57,278 nt of DNA from assembly GCF_030580865.1 (NCBI RefSeq), contig NZ_JAUQSY010000024.1:1-57278 (forward strand), written 5' to 3'. Numbering within the stretch: the stretch's first letter is position 1; each line of letters opens with the position of its first letter. This document shows positions 31,068 through 39,087 of the stretch, one piece after another. Position numbers and translations under genes: made by a program. Source of the DNA: Hymenobacter aranciens. Lineage in GTDB: Bacteria > Bacteroidota > Bacteroidia > Cytophagales > Hymenobacteraceae. Below the pieces are notes generated by a model. That model saw nothing but the letters and a program-made list of their open reading frames with translations. It did no database searches and was not told the DNA's origin.

Positions 31068-32564
31068 ATGTCCACCCATTCCATTTCGCCCACCCAGCAT
31101 CTCACCCTGGCCGACCTCGCCACGATTCTGGCCGACAAAAGCCCGGCCGCCCTCAGCCCCGAAGCCCGGGCCAGCATCGCCGCCTGCCACGACTACCTGC
31201 ACCGCCGCCTGGCCCAGTCCGACGCCCCAATTTACGGCATCAACACCGGCTTCGGCTCGCTCTACAACGTGAGCATCGCCCCCGAGGAGCGCGAGCAGTT
31301 GCAAACCAACCTGGTGATGAGCCACGCCTGCGGCACCGGCGCCGAGGTGCCCCAGGAGCTGGTACGCCTCATGCTCTTCCTTAAAGTGCAGAGCCTGAGC
31401 TACGGCCACAGCGGCGTGCAAGTAGCGACGGCCGAGCGCCTGCTGGCCATGTACAACCGCGAGATGTACCCGGTGGTGTACGAGCAGGGCAGCCTGGGCG
31501 CCAGCGGCGACCTGGCCCCGCTGGCACACCTCTGCCTGCCGCTGCTGGGCATGGGCGAAGTGAATTATCAGGGCTACCGCCTGCAGGCCGAGGATGCGCT
31601 GGGCCTTTTCAGCTGGGAGCCGCTGCACCTGCAGGCCAAGGAAGGCCTGGGGCTGCTGAATGGCACGCAGTTCATGCTGGCTTACGCAGTAGATGGCATC
31701 CTGCGCGCTCAACGCTTGGCCGCCGCCGCCGACGTCATTGCGGCCCTGTCGCTGGAGGCTTTCGGCGGCTGCGCCGACCCATTTTACGAAGGGCTGCACC
31801 GCATCCGGCCCCACGCCGGGCAAGTATCGGTGGCCAAGCACATGCGCGAGTTGCTCGAAGACTCGGAGCTGCAGACCGAGCCGCGCCGCGCCGTGCAGGA
31901 CCCCTACTCCTTCCGTTGCGTGCCGCAGGTGCACGGCGCCAGCCGCGACGCCCTGGCCTACGTGGCCCAGGTCATCGAAACGGAGTGTAACTCGGTGACT
32001 GATAACCCTAATATTTTCCCCGACGACGACCTTATTTTGAGCGGCGGCAACTTCCACGGCCAGCCGCTGGCCCTGGCCCTCGACCACTTGGCCCTGGCCG
32101 TGGCCGAGCTGGGCAGCATCTCGGAGCGCCGCACCTACCAGCTCATCTCGGGCCAGCGCGGCCTGCCCACCTACCTGGTGGCCGAGCCCGGCCTCAACTC
32201 TGGCCTGATGATTCCCCAGTACACCGCCGCCGGCATCGTGAGCCAGAACAAGCAGCTCTGCACCCCCGCCTCGGCCGACTCCATCGTGAGCAGCAACGGC
32301 CAGGAAGACCACGTGAGCATGGGCGCCAACGCCGCCACCAAGAGCCGCCGCGTGGTCGAAAACGTCGAGCAGGTACTAGGTATTGAGCTGCTTACGGCCG
32401 TGCAGGCCCTGGCCTTCCGCCGTCCCGGCCGTACCTCGGCCCGGCTCGAAGCCGTGGTCGAGGCCTTCCGCAAGGAAGTCAATTTCGTGGTGCGCGACCG
32501 GATACTGTACCCCGATTTGCACCGCGCCGCCGCCTTCGTGCGTACGTTTGCCTGGTCGGAATAA
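31068..32564 (+). CDS. hutH: Histidine ammonia-lyase
   Basis: 498 residues from ATG 31068; the frame extends upstream into the previous gene but homology begins here. It converts L-histidine to urocanate and ammonia, the first step of histidine breakdown. The MIO cofactor triad A145-S146-G147 is intact in GSLGASGDLAPLAH, and Y56 in IYGINTGFGSLYN is the catalytic tyrosine. QNVHGASRD-type (QVHGASRDALAYV), NPNIFPDDDLILSGGNFHGQ and QFMLAYAVDG match the family. No hutU, hutI or hutG is adjacent in this window. A near-consensus box (AACTTTG) lies upstream at ~31030. Confidence 0.96.
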   Translation: MSTHSISPTQHLTLADLATILADKSPAALSPEARASIAACHDYLHRRLAQSDAPIYGINTGFGSLYNVSIAPEEREQLQTNLVMSHACGTGAEVPQELVRLMLFLKVQSLSYGHSGVQVATAERLLAMYNREMYPVVYEQGSLGASGDLAPLAHLCLPLLGMGEVNYQGYRLQAEDALGLFSWEPLHLQAKEGLGLLNGTQFMLAYAVDGILRAQRLAAAADVIAALSLEAFGGCADPFYEGLHRIRPHAGQVSVAKHMRELLEDSELQTEPRRAVQDPYSFRCVPQVHGASRDALAYVAQVIETECNSVTDNPNIFPDDDLILSGGNFHGQPLALALDHLALAVAELGSISERRTYQLISGQRGLPTYLVAEPGLNSGLMIPQYTAAGIVSQNKQLCTPASADSIVSSNGQEDHVSMGANAATKSRRVVENVEQVLGIELLTAVQALAFRRPGRTSARLEAVVEAFRKEVNFVVRDRILYPDLHRAAAFVRTFAWSE

Positions 32565-32631
32565 GCACCGGGGCGCGATTTTTGCGCGGGCCCGGGCGCG
32601 AATTCCGGCCGTTTGGCGTTTAGCTGTGCTT

Positions 32632-34623
32632 ATGAGGTATTGTTTTCTTTGGTGCTTATTGATTGGGCTGGGTTGGCCGGCAGCCATTGCTTTCGGCCAA
32701 GGCTGCACGCCGTCTGGCACTAGCGCTTGCCCCAATCCAGCTCGTCCGATTCGAACTTTTGTGGATGGCAAGGCTATTGAGATAGATAATCTATGCGTCG
32801 GGCAGTCAGTCCGATTTGAAGTGTGCGGCCTCGCCCCCAACAATGTGCAGCTAGAGGTGCTACAAGGCACGGTAACGACCTTTCCCCTCTGCAACGGCAG
32901 TCAGCCCGGCACCTTCGTGTACACCCCCACGGCAGCAGGCCCCATCACGATATACGCCAACGGCAATAGTGGCAACCCTGGTGACCCAGCCCTGTTCTTC
33001 TACCGCAACTTCCAGGTTTTCGACAGCCCTACCCCCGACTTCGATGTAGCTGGCTGCCTAAATAATAACACGCTGATTACGTTGAAGCCGGGCTCCAGCT
33101 ACGACCGCTACATCGCCAACTTCGATGGCGGGCCGCAGCGGGTGCCGCTCATGCCCGGCACTGCCAATGTAGTGGCCTCCGGCGGGGCTACCGGCGTGAC
33201 GGTAGTAGGCTTTTACAACGACAATACGCTGTGCCGCGACAGCCTGCGCAAGTCCTTTACCCTGCCGCCCACTCCCACGCCGTTGAGCTTCAACCGCCTC
33301 ACGCAGGCGCCGCGAGCAGGCACCGCCGCCACGGTCACGGTTGCCGGTCTGCAATCGGGTTATCAATACAGTATCATTCGGGAAGATGCTGCGGCTCCCG
33401 GCGGCTTCAGCACCGTGCTGGACCTGCCGGCCTCCACTGCCGGCACGGCTACGCTGCCCGGTGCCGCGCAGGGCTGCTACCGCTTGCGCCGCGTCGATGC
33501 CTGCCAGCTGCAACCCGCCACTTCCGACCCCATTTGCGCGCTCGACCTGAGCGTGACGGCCGTCCCGGGTCAGAACGTTTTATCTGTCAGCTATTCCGGG
33601 GCGGGCGCCAGCGCGTTCCGCATCGAGCGCAACGGTACGCTGCTGACGACCCTCCCTGCCGTCGGCCCCTATACCGACGCGGCTGTGCTCTGCGGCAGCA
33701 GCTACACCTACCGCGTCACGGCGGTGCTGCCCAACGGGGCCGAATCCGTTTCGAACGAGGGCACCGTTACGGCGCTGTCGAACAACATCCCGCCACCAGT
33801 GCCACCACTGGTAGCGAGCTTCACGCTGAATAATACCGTGAGCCTGACGCCAGTATTAGCCAGCCCGCGCGTGCCGCGCGGCAGTGTGCTGCGCTACCGT
33901 AAAACCGTCGGCAGCCGCCCCGCCCGCGACTTTGCCAGCGACACCACCGGCCGCGCCATCGCCGACCCCACGTCCTTCGACTCGTTGCGCGTCGCCCCCC
34001 CCTGCTACACCGTGCGCTTCGTGGATGTGTGCGGCAACTCCTCGGCCGAAAGCTCCCCCACCTGCCCCGCCTTCCTCACGGCCACCCCGGCCGACAACGA
34101 AGGCAACACCGTGAACCTGAGCTGGACCAACTTCACCGGCCCCGACCCGGCCGCGCCCACCAGCTACGAGCTGCTTCGCCTGGCGCCGGATGGCAGCACC
34201 CTGAGCACCCTGCCCGTGAGCGGCAACTCCGTTACCGACTTTACACCGCCCGCCGACCGCCAGGTGCTGCGCTACCGCCTGCGCATCAGCGGCGGCGGCA
34301 TCCCGGCCGATACCGTTAGCTATTCCAACGTGGCCAGCGTGGCGCGCCGTGTGCGGCTCCAGCTGCCGACGGCCTTCACCCCCAACGGCGACGGCCTAAA
34401 CGACGTACTTGAAGTGAAAGGCCGCTTCCTCGAAAACTATTCCTTCGTGGTCGTGGACCGCAATGGCATGGAGGTATTCAACAGCACCCAACGCTCCGAA
34501 ACCTGGGACGGCCGCATCAAAAGCCGCGCTCCGGTGAACGGCGCCTACGTCTGGCGCTTCCAGCAGATTGACGAAACTGGTAAGCTCATCCGCGAAACCG
34601 GCACCATTACCATTTTACAATGA
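32632..34623 (+). CDS. Secreted protein with gliding-motility-associated C-terminal (T9SS type B) domain
   Basis: 663 residues from ATG 32632, where a signal peptide begins (YCFLWCLLIGLGWPAAIAFGQ). The body has fibronectin/Ig-like beta domains with paired cysteines (several repeats of C...YTFRV/RFVDVCGNSS type, ~240-560). The last ~85 residues are the CHU-type domain: LPTAFTPNGDGLNDVLEVKG, VVVDRNGMEVFNS, TWDGRIKSRAPVNGAYVWRF and the closing GTITIL. This domain routes proteins through the type IX system and leaves them on the surface, usually as adhesins or motility-related proteins. No catalytic site is seen. A hairpin TGAGCAATTTTGG...CCAAAATGCTCA follows the stop. Confidence 0.88.
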   Translation: MRYCFLWCLLIGLGWPAAIAFGQGCTPSGTSACPNPARPIRTFVDGKAIEIDNLCVGQSVRFEVCGLAPNNVQLEVLQGTVTTFPLCNGSQPGTFVYTPTAAGPITIYANGNSGNPGDPALFFYRNFQVFDSPTPDFDVAGCLNNNTLITLKPGSSYDRYIANFDGGPQRVPLMPGTANVVASGGATGVTVVGFYNDNTLCRDSLRKSFTLPPTPTPLSFNRLTQAPRAGTAATVTVAGLQSGYQYSIIREDAAAPGGFSTVLDLPASTAGTATLPGAAQGCYRLRRVDACQLQPATSDPICALDLSVTAVPGQNVLSVSYSGAGASAFRIERNGTLLTTLPAVGPYTDAAVLCGSSYTYRVTAVLPNGAESVSNEGTVTALSNNIPPPVPPLVASFTLNNTVSLTPVLASPRVPRGSVLRYRKTVGSRPARDFASDTTGRAIADPTSFDSLRVAPPCYTVRFVDVCGNSSAESSPTCPAFLTATPADNEGNTVNLSWTNFTGPDPAAPTSYELLRLAPDGSTLSTLPVSGNSVTDFTPPADRQVLRYRLRISGGGIPADTVSYSNVASVARRVRLQLPTAFTPNGDGLNDVLEVKGRFLENYSFVVVDRNGMEVFNSTQRSETWDGRIKSRAPVNGAYVWRFQQIDETGKLIRETGTITILQ

Positions 34624-34658
34624 GCAATTTTGGCCTCACTCCGGACCAAAATGCTCAT
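34621..34658 (+). terminator. Hairpin at the end of the T9SS type B gene, built from GCTCATT words
   Basis: TGAGCAATTTTGG pairs with CCAAAATGCTCA around CCTCACTCCGGA. It begins at the stop codon. The region to 34736 goes on with GTTCATT/TTGTTAATTG words like the other AT-rich short-word repeats; no other feature is seen in it. Confidence 0.6.
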
Positions 34659-34736
34659 TGCTTTCTTGTCACTGTTCATTAGCTGACGCTGACCTTTGGT
34701 TGCTAATTGTTCATTATTAATTGTTAATTGACTTCT

Positions 34737-35075
34737 ATGGCCTTCGACATCACCGGCATGATGGGCAAAATGAAAGACCTGCAGGACAAAATGCAGCAAG
34801 CCCAGCAAGAGCTTCAACACATTACCGCCACCGGCGAGGCCGGTGGCGGCCTGGTAAAAGCCACCGCCAACGGGCACCGTCAGCTCATCAAGCTCGACAT
34901 TGACGAGAGCCTGCTCACGCCGCAGGACCGCGACATGGTGGCCGACCTCGTGGTGGCCGCCGTGAACAAGGCCCTCGACACTGTGGCCGAGCAGGCCAAG
35001 CAGGAAATGCAGCGCAAAACCAGCGGTATGCTCCCCAATATCCCCGGCCTCGACCTGAGCGGCTTTGGCGCGTAA
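34737..35075 (+). CDS. YbaB/EbfC-family nucleoid-associated protein
   Basis: 112 residues from ATG 34737 (TTG 34728 is an in-frame alternative with poorer support). Typical features: a helical Met/Gln/Lys-rich N-terminus (MMGKMKDLQDKMQQAQQEL), the beta part GGGLVKATANGHRQLIKLDID and a C-terminal Met-rich helix. Small dimeric DNA-binding proteins of this family bind the nucleoid. In many bacteria the gene is next to dnaX/recR; here it stands before a glycosyltransferase. Confidence 0.92.
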   Translation: MAFDITGMMGKMKDLQDKMQQAQQELQHITATGEAGGGLVKATANGHRQLIKLDIDESLLTPQDRDMVADLVVAAVNKALDTVAEQAKQEMQRKTSGMLPNIPGLDLSGFGA

Positions 35076-35079
35076 GCTT

Positions 35080-35175
35080 ATGAATGAGGAATCAGGAATG
35101 AGGAATGAGGAGTTGCAGCACGCTAGTCCGACTGGCTCACCTGATAATTCCTCATTCCTCATTCCTCATTCCTCA
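35080..35175. repeat. Palindromic array of ATGAGGA / TCCTCAT words overlapping the glycosyltransferase start
   Basis: The left half has ATGAGGAAT words (ATGAATGAGGAATCAGGAATG and following), the right half (35148-35175) four copies of ATTCCTC. The halves are reverse complements with small differences around a GC-rich centre. The same architecture appears, with different words, at 14406-14469, 18067-18140 and around 34621-34736. Confidence 0.88.
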
Positions 35176-36198
35176 TTACCCGACACCGCCATCGTCATCC
35201 TGAACTGGAACGGGGCGAAGTTTCTGCGGGAGTTTCTGCCCGGCGTCATTGCCTGCGCCGACGGGGCCCGCGTGGTGGTAGCCGACAATGCCTCGACCGA
35301 CGACTCGGTGGAGCTGCTGGCCCGCGACTTCCCGGCCGTTGAGCTGCTGCTGCTCGACCAGAACTACGGCTTCTGCGAAGGCTACAACCACGCCCTGAGG
35401 CAGGTAGACAGCGACTACTTCGTGCTGCTGAACTCCGACGTGGCCGTGACGCCCGGCTGGCTGCAGCCGCTGCACCAGCTGCTGGCCGCCAACCCGCGCA
35501 TTGCCGCCGTGCAGCCCAAAATCCTGGCCCACGCCGACCCCACGCTGTTTGAATACGCGGGCGGCGGCGGCGGCTACCTCGACCGGCTGGCTTACCCCTT
35601 CTGCCGCGGCCGGCTATTTGATACGCTGGAAAAAGACCTCAGGCAGTACGACGACCCGCGCCCCGTGGCCTGGGCCACCGGCGCCTGCCTGCTGGTGCGG
35701 GCCAGCGCCTGGCGCGCCCTGGGCGGCCTCGAGCCTGCCTTTTTCGCGCACATGGAGGAAATTGACCTCTGCTGGCGCTTCTGGAACGCGGGCCACGAGG
35801 TGTGGTACCACGGCGGCAGCGCCGTGCAGCACGTGGGCGGCGGCACGCTGCCCAAAAGCAGCCCGCGCAAAACCTACCTCAACTTCCGCAACGGCCTGGC
35901 CCTGCTGTATAAAAACGCCGCGCCCGGCGAAGTACGCAGCGCGCTATGGCAGCGCGTGTTGCTCGATTGGGTGGCGCTGGCGCGCTTCCTGCTGGCTGGC
36001 AACTGGCCCGAGGCCAGGGCCGTGTGGAGCGCCCACTGGCACGTATTTCAGAAACGCCGCTACTGGCAGCAGCAGCGCCAGGCGGCCCAGCCGCACCTGC
36101 GGGTGGCGCAGCGGCCCGGGGTGTACGCGGGCAGCCTGGTATGGGCGTATTTCGTACAGGGAAAACGAAAATTCTCCGAGCTGGGGCTGAAAGGCTAA
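35080..36198 (+). CDS. Family 2 glycosyltransferase (rhamnosyl/WbbL-like); start codon lies in a repeat
   Basis: 372 residues from ATG 35080. GT-A fold signatures: DTAIVILNWNGAKFLREF, VVVADNASTDDSVELL, NYGFCEGYNHAL, DYFVLLNSDVAVTPGWLQ (DxD-like SD), and GACLLVRASAWRALGGLEPAFFAHMEEIDLCWR. It transfers a sugar from a nucleotide donor, likely in surface polysaccharide synthesis at the cytoplasmic face. The first ~35 residues (MNEESGMRNEELQHAS and following) are encoded by an AT-rich palindromic repeat, and no start codon exists between that repeat and the conserved domain. Starts at 35098 (ATG) or 35113 (TTG) are also possible, all inside the repeat. Confidence 0.88.
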   Translation: MNEESGMRNEELQHASPTGSPDNSSFLIPHSSLPDTAIVILNWNGAKFLREFLPGVIACADGARVVVADNASTDDSVELLARDFPAVELLLLDQNYGFCEGYNHALRQVDSDYFVLLNSDVAVTPGWLQPLHQLLAANPRIAAVQPKILAHADPTLFEYAGGGGGYLDRLAYPFCRGRLFDTLEKDLRQYDDPRPVAWATGACLLVRASAWRALGGLEPAFFAHMEEIDLCWRFWNAGHEVWYHGGSAVQHVGGGTLPKSSPRKTYLNFRNGLALLYKNAAPGEVRSALWQRVLLDWVALARFLLAGNWPEARAVWSAHWHVFQKRRYWQQQRQAAQPHLRVAQRPGVYAGSLVWAYFVQGKRKFSELGLKG

Positions 36199-36339
36199 CG
36201 CTGGCGCGCGTCTCCGACGCGTGCCGACTGGGTTTGAGCCTCGGGCTCGTTAGCCAGAACAAGTCGCCAGTTCCGTCGTTTTATACCGCGAGCCAGAGGC
36301 TCGAACCCAGTCGGCACGCGTCGGAGACGCGCGCCAGCG
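36199..36339. repeat. 141-bp inverted repeat with 51-bp arms
   Basis: Arms at 36199-36249 and 36289-36339 match with two mismatches (CGCTGGCGCGCGTCTCCGAC on the left); a 39-base centre. It fills the gap between the glycosyltransferase and the aldehyde dehydrogenase genes. Different in sequence from the other inverted repeats in the window. Confidence 0.95.
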
Positions 36340-36351
36340 ATAAATACAGCT

Positions 36352-37746
36352 ATGCCCATTGCCTCCATCAACCCCTACACCGGCCGGGTGCTGCGCCGCT
36401 TCCGCCCCATTTCCCGGGTTAAAGCCGAGCAGCTGCTGGCCCAGGCGCACCGCGCTGCCGCCGGCTGGCGCACTACCACGTTCGCACACCGGGCCGACAT
36501 TCTGCGCCGCGCCGCCGAACTACTGCGTGAGCGACAGGACGAGCTGGCCCGCCTGATGGCGCTGGAAATGGGCAAGCCCGTGGTAGATGGCCGCGCCGAA
36601 GCCCTGAAATGCGCCGCCTGCTGCGATTTCTACGCCGAAAAAGCCGAAGAATTTCTGGCCGACGAGGAAATCAAAACCGACGCCGGGCGCAGCTTCATCA
36701 GCTACCAGCCGCTGGGTGTGGTGCTGGCCGTGATGCCCTGGAACTTCCCGCTCTGGCAGGTGGTGCGCTTCGCCGCCCCGGCCTTGATGGCAGGCAACGT
36801 GGGGCTGCTCAAGCACGCGTCCAACGTGCCGCAGTGCGCGCTGGCGCTGGAAAAAATCTTTCATGACGCGGGGCTGCCGGAGGCCTGCTTCCGCAATTTG
36901 CTTATTGAAAATGAGCTAATCCCGCAGCTCATTGCCGACGACCGGCTAGCGGCCGTCACCCTCACCGGCTCGGAGGGCGCGGGCAGCGCCGTGGCCGCTG
37001 CCGCCGGGCAGCACATCAAGAAAACCGTGCTGGAGCTAGGTGGCTCCGACCCCTTCATCGTGCTGGCCGACGCCGACCTGGCCCTAGCCGCCAAAACCGC
37101 CGCCCAGGCTCGCATGCTGAACGCCGGCCAGAGCTGCATCGCCGCCAAGCGCTTCATCGTGGAGAAGAAGGTGCTCAAGGAATTCATCACCCAGCTCAAA
37201 ACCCACCTGCTGGCCCTGCGCCCCGGCGACCCGCTCGACGAAGCCACCCAGTACGGCCCCCTGGCCCGCCCCGACCTGGCCGACGAGCTCACCAAACAGG
37301 TGGCCGACTCAGTAGCCCAAGGCGCCCGAATCGAGCTGCACGGCGGCCAGCCCAAGCCCGGCAGCGCCGTATTCAAGCCCATGATTCTGTCGAATGTGAA
37401 GCCCGGCCAACGCGCTTACGAGGAGGAGTTTTTCGGGCCGGTAGCCCTGGTGCTGGAAGCCAAAGACGCGGCCGACGCCGTGCGCCTGGCGAATGACTCG
37501 CGCTTCGGCTTGGGGGCAGCGGTGTGGACTGCTGACCTGCAAAAAGCCGAGGAAATGGCCCGCCAGATTGAGAGCGGCGCGGTGTTCGTCAATGGCCTGG
37601 TGAAGTCAATGAATGAGCTGCCGTTTGGCGGGGTGAAGAAGTCGGGCTACGGCCGCGAGTTGTCGTACCTGGGCATCCGGGAGTTCGTGAACCAGAAGTC
37701 GGTGTGGATTGGGAAGGCGGCCGCGCCAGAGGCCAAGACAGAGTAG
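36352..37746 (+). CDS. NAD(P)-dependent aldehyde dehydrogenase (succinate-semialdehyde dehydrogenase-like)
   Basis: 464 residues. It oxidises an aldehyde to the acid with NAD(P)+. Catalytic residues are intact: E228 in VLELGGSDPF and C262 in NAGQSCIAAKRF. MPWNFPLWQVVRFAAPALMAGN carries the catalytic-site asparagine, and ELPFGGVKKSGYGRELS is the usual C-terminal signature. The closest family style is the short ALDH group annotated as succinate-semialdehyde dehydrogenase (GabD/SSADH), but substrate cannot be fixed from sequence. Alone in its strand block; the convergent YdcF gene ends 15 bases later. Confidence 0.9.
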   Translation: MPIASINPYTGRVLRRFRPISRVKAEQLLAQAHRAAAGWRTTTFAHRADILRRAAELLRERQDELARLMALEMGKPVVDGRAEALKCAACCDFYAEKAEEFLADEEIKTDAGRSFISYQPLGVVLAVMPWNFPLWQVVRFAAPALMAGNVGLLKHASNVPQCALALEKIFHDAGLPEACFRNLLIENELIPQLIADDRLAAVTLTGSEGAGSAVAAAAGQHIKKTVLELGGSDPFIVLADADLALAAKTAAQARMLNAGQSCIAAKRFIVEKKVLKEFITQLKTHLLALRPGDPLDEATQYGPLARPDLADELTKQVADSVAQGARIELHGGQPKPGSAVFKPMILSNVKPGQRAYEEEFFGPVALVLEAKDAADAVRLANDSRFGLGAAVWTADLQKAEEMARQIESGAVFVNGLVKSMNELPFGGVKKSGYGRELSYLGIREFVNQKSVWIGKAAAPEAKTE

Positions 37747-37761
37747 CGCCAGCCCGCTGAC

Positions 37762-38526
37762 CTAGGCGTAGCCCAGCAGCTTGTAGGTCGTCCAGCCCAG
37801 TATTTCGTGCAGCAGCAGTGTCCACTGCGCCAGGGCATCGGCCGAGGGCATGGCCCAGTAGTCGGGGGTAATCTGGCGGGGCGCGGTGCGGAAGTCGGCG
37901 GGAAAAGAAATCGGGTGCAGGCCCACTTTGTGAAAGCAGCCCAGCGCCCGGCGCTGGTGAAAAGCCGACGTTACCAGAATGAGCGTATCCAACTCGGGCT
38001 GGCGGGCCAGCAGCTCTTTGGTATAGAGGGCATTTTCGCGGGTGTTGCGGCTTTCTTCCTCCATCAGGATGGCCGAAGTCGGTACCCCGGCCAGCCGCAG
38101 CAGGATGCGCAGCTCCTCGGCCTCGGTGCGGGCCTTGTCGAGCACGCTGCCCGAGCCACCCGTGATGATGATGCGCCGCACCCGCCCGGCGCGGTACAGC
38201 CACAGGGCATTGGTGAACCGGTCGGCGCCGGCGCCCAGGTACACGCGGTCGGTGGGCTCGTGGCTTTCGGTGATGCCGGTGAGCAGCACGGCGGCATCGG
38301 CCTGCCGGGGCAGCTGGGCGAGGCGGCGGGGCGGCAGCTCCCACAGCCGCAGCAGCTCGTTAGGCAGCATCGGGTTGGTGCCGATGAGGGCCAGCAGGGC
38401 GGCGGCCCGCAGCCGGCGGCGCTGCCGCTGGGCATCGCGCGCGATGAGGGCCAGCAGCAGCAGGACCATCAGCCACACGGCGGGCGCCACGAGGTAGAAT
38501 AATACTTTGGAAAGCAGGAAGAACAT
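37762..38526 (-). CDS. YdcF/ElyC/SanA-family (DUF218) membrane protein
   Basis: 254 residues with two N-terminal hydrophobic segments (FLLSKVLFYLVAPAVWLMVLLL and ~40-52). The DUF218 domain has AAVLLTGITES, RIIITGGSGSV, EEESRNTRENALYTKELL and LILVTSAFHQRRAL. Family members such as ElyC and SanA act in envelope integrity in enterobacteria; the reaction is unknown. It lies 9 bases after the thioredoxin-like gene and is likely in one operon with it. Confidence 0.87.
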   Translation of the reverse strand: MFFLLSKVLFYLVAPAVWLMVLLLLALIARDAQRQRRRLRAAALLALIGTNPMLPNELLRLWELPPRRLAQLPRQADAAVLLTGITESHEPTDRVYLGAGADRFTNALWLYRAGRVRRIIITGGSGSVLDKARTEAEELRILLRLAGVPTSAILMEEESRNTRENALYTKELLARQPELDTLILVTSAFHQRRALGCFHKVGLHPISFPADFRTAPRQITPDYWAMPSADALAQWTLLLHEILGWTTYKLLGYA

Positions 38527-38535
38527 ACGGGCGGC

Positions 38536-38892
38536 TTAGCGCGCGTGGGGTATGAAATCGCGCAGCCGCTCGAGCTGGGCGCGCACTTCGGCCTCGGTGG
38601 TGAGGTTGTCGCATTCCAGCAGGTGACCCTGGCAGTAGCTCACGAAGAAGGGCGCCACTTTCTGCTGCATCATTTTCTTGGCCACCGGGTTTTCGTCGGC
38701 ATTCAGGCGGACAAACAGGATGGGGGCAAAGGCCGGATTGTCGGCAAACTTGCTGAAGGGTGGCGCCAGTCGCTGGCAGATGTCGCAGCCCTCGGAGGTG
38801 AATTTGGCGAACACCTTGAGGTGGTCGTGAATCAGGCGGCGCAGTTCGTCGTCGTTGGTATCGTGGACGTGCAGGCGGTTTTCTTCGGTCAT
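38536..38892 (-). CDS. Thioredoxin-like protein
   Basis: 118 residues with a thioredoxin fold: a CxxC motif in TSEGCDICQRLAPPFSKF and VAPFFVSYCQGHLL near the cis-proline position (KVAP). CDIC is not the standard CGPC, so redox potential or specificity may differ, and it could be a non-classical thiol protein. No signal peptide, so cytoplasmic. First gene of the pair with the YdcF-type protein. Confidence 0.8.
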   Translation of the reverse strand: MTEENRLHVHDTNDDELRRLIHDHLKVFAKFTSEGCDICQRLAPPFSKFADNPAFAPILFVRLNADENPVAKKMMQQKVAPFFVSYCQGHLLECDNLTTEAEVRAQLERLRDFIPHAR

Positions 38893-38960
38893 AAAAAAGG
38901 TGGATAGCTCGGCCTTTAACTCCCAAACTCAGCAAAAGGATGTAGTGGGGCGGACGGTGC

Positions 38961-39081
38961 GTGGTAGTACGAATTCCGCGAAGCGGTTCGTACTACCACT
39001 TTGTCGGCAGGGCATAATCAGCCCGATTGTAACAACGTCAGAGTGGTAGTACGAACCGCTTCGCGGAATTCGTACTACCAC
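38961..39081. repeat. Double-palindrome inverted repeat with perfect 39-bp arms
   Basis: Arms at 38961-38999 and 39043-39081 are exact reverse complements. Each arm is itself a hairpin (GTGGTAGTACGAA / TTCGTACTACCAC with CCGC/GCGG inside). The element ends six bases before the stop codon of the DUF885 gene and fills most of the gap to the thioredoxin-like gene, which is transcribed away from it. Confidence 0.97.
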
Positions 39082-39087
39082 CTCGTT

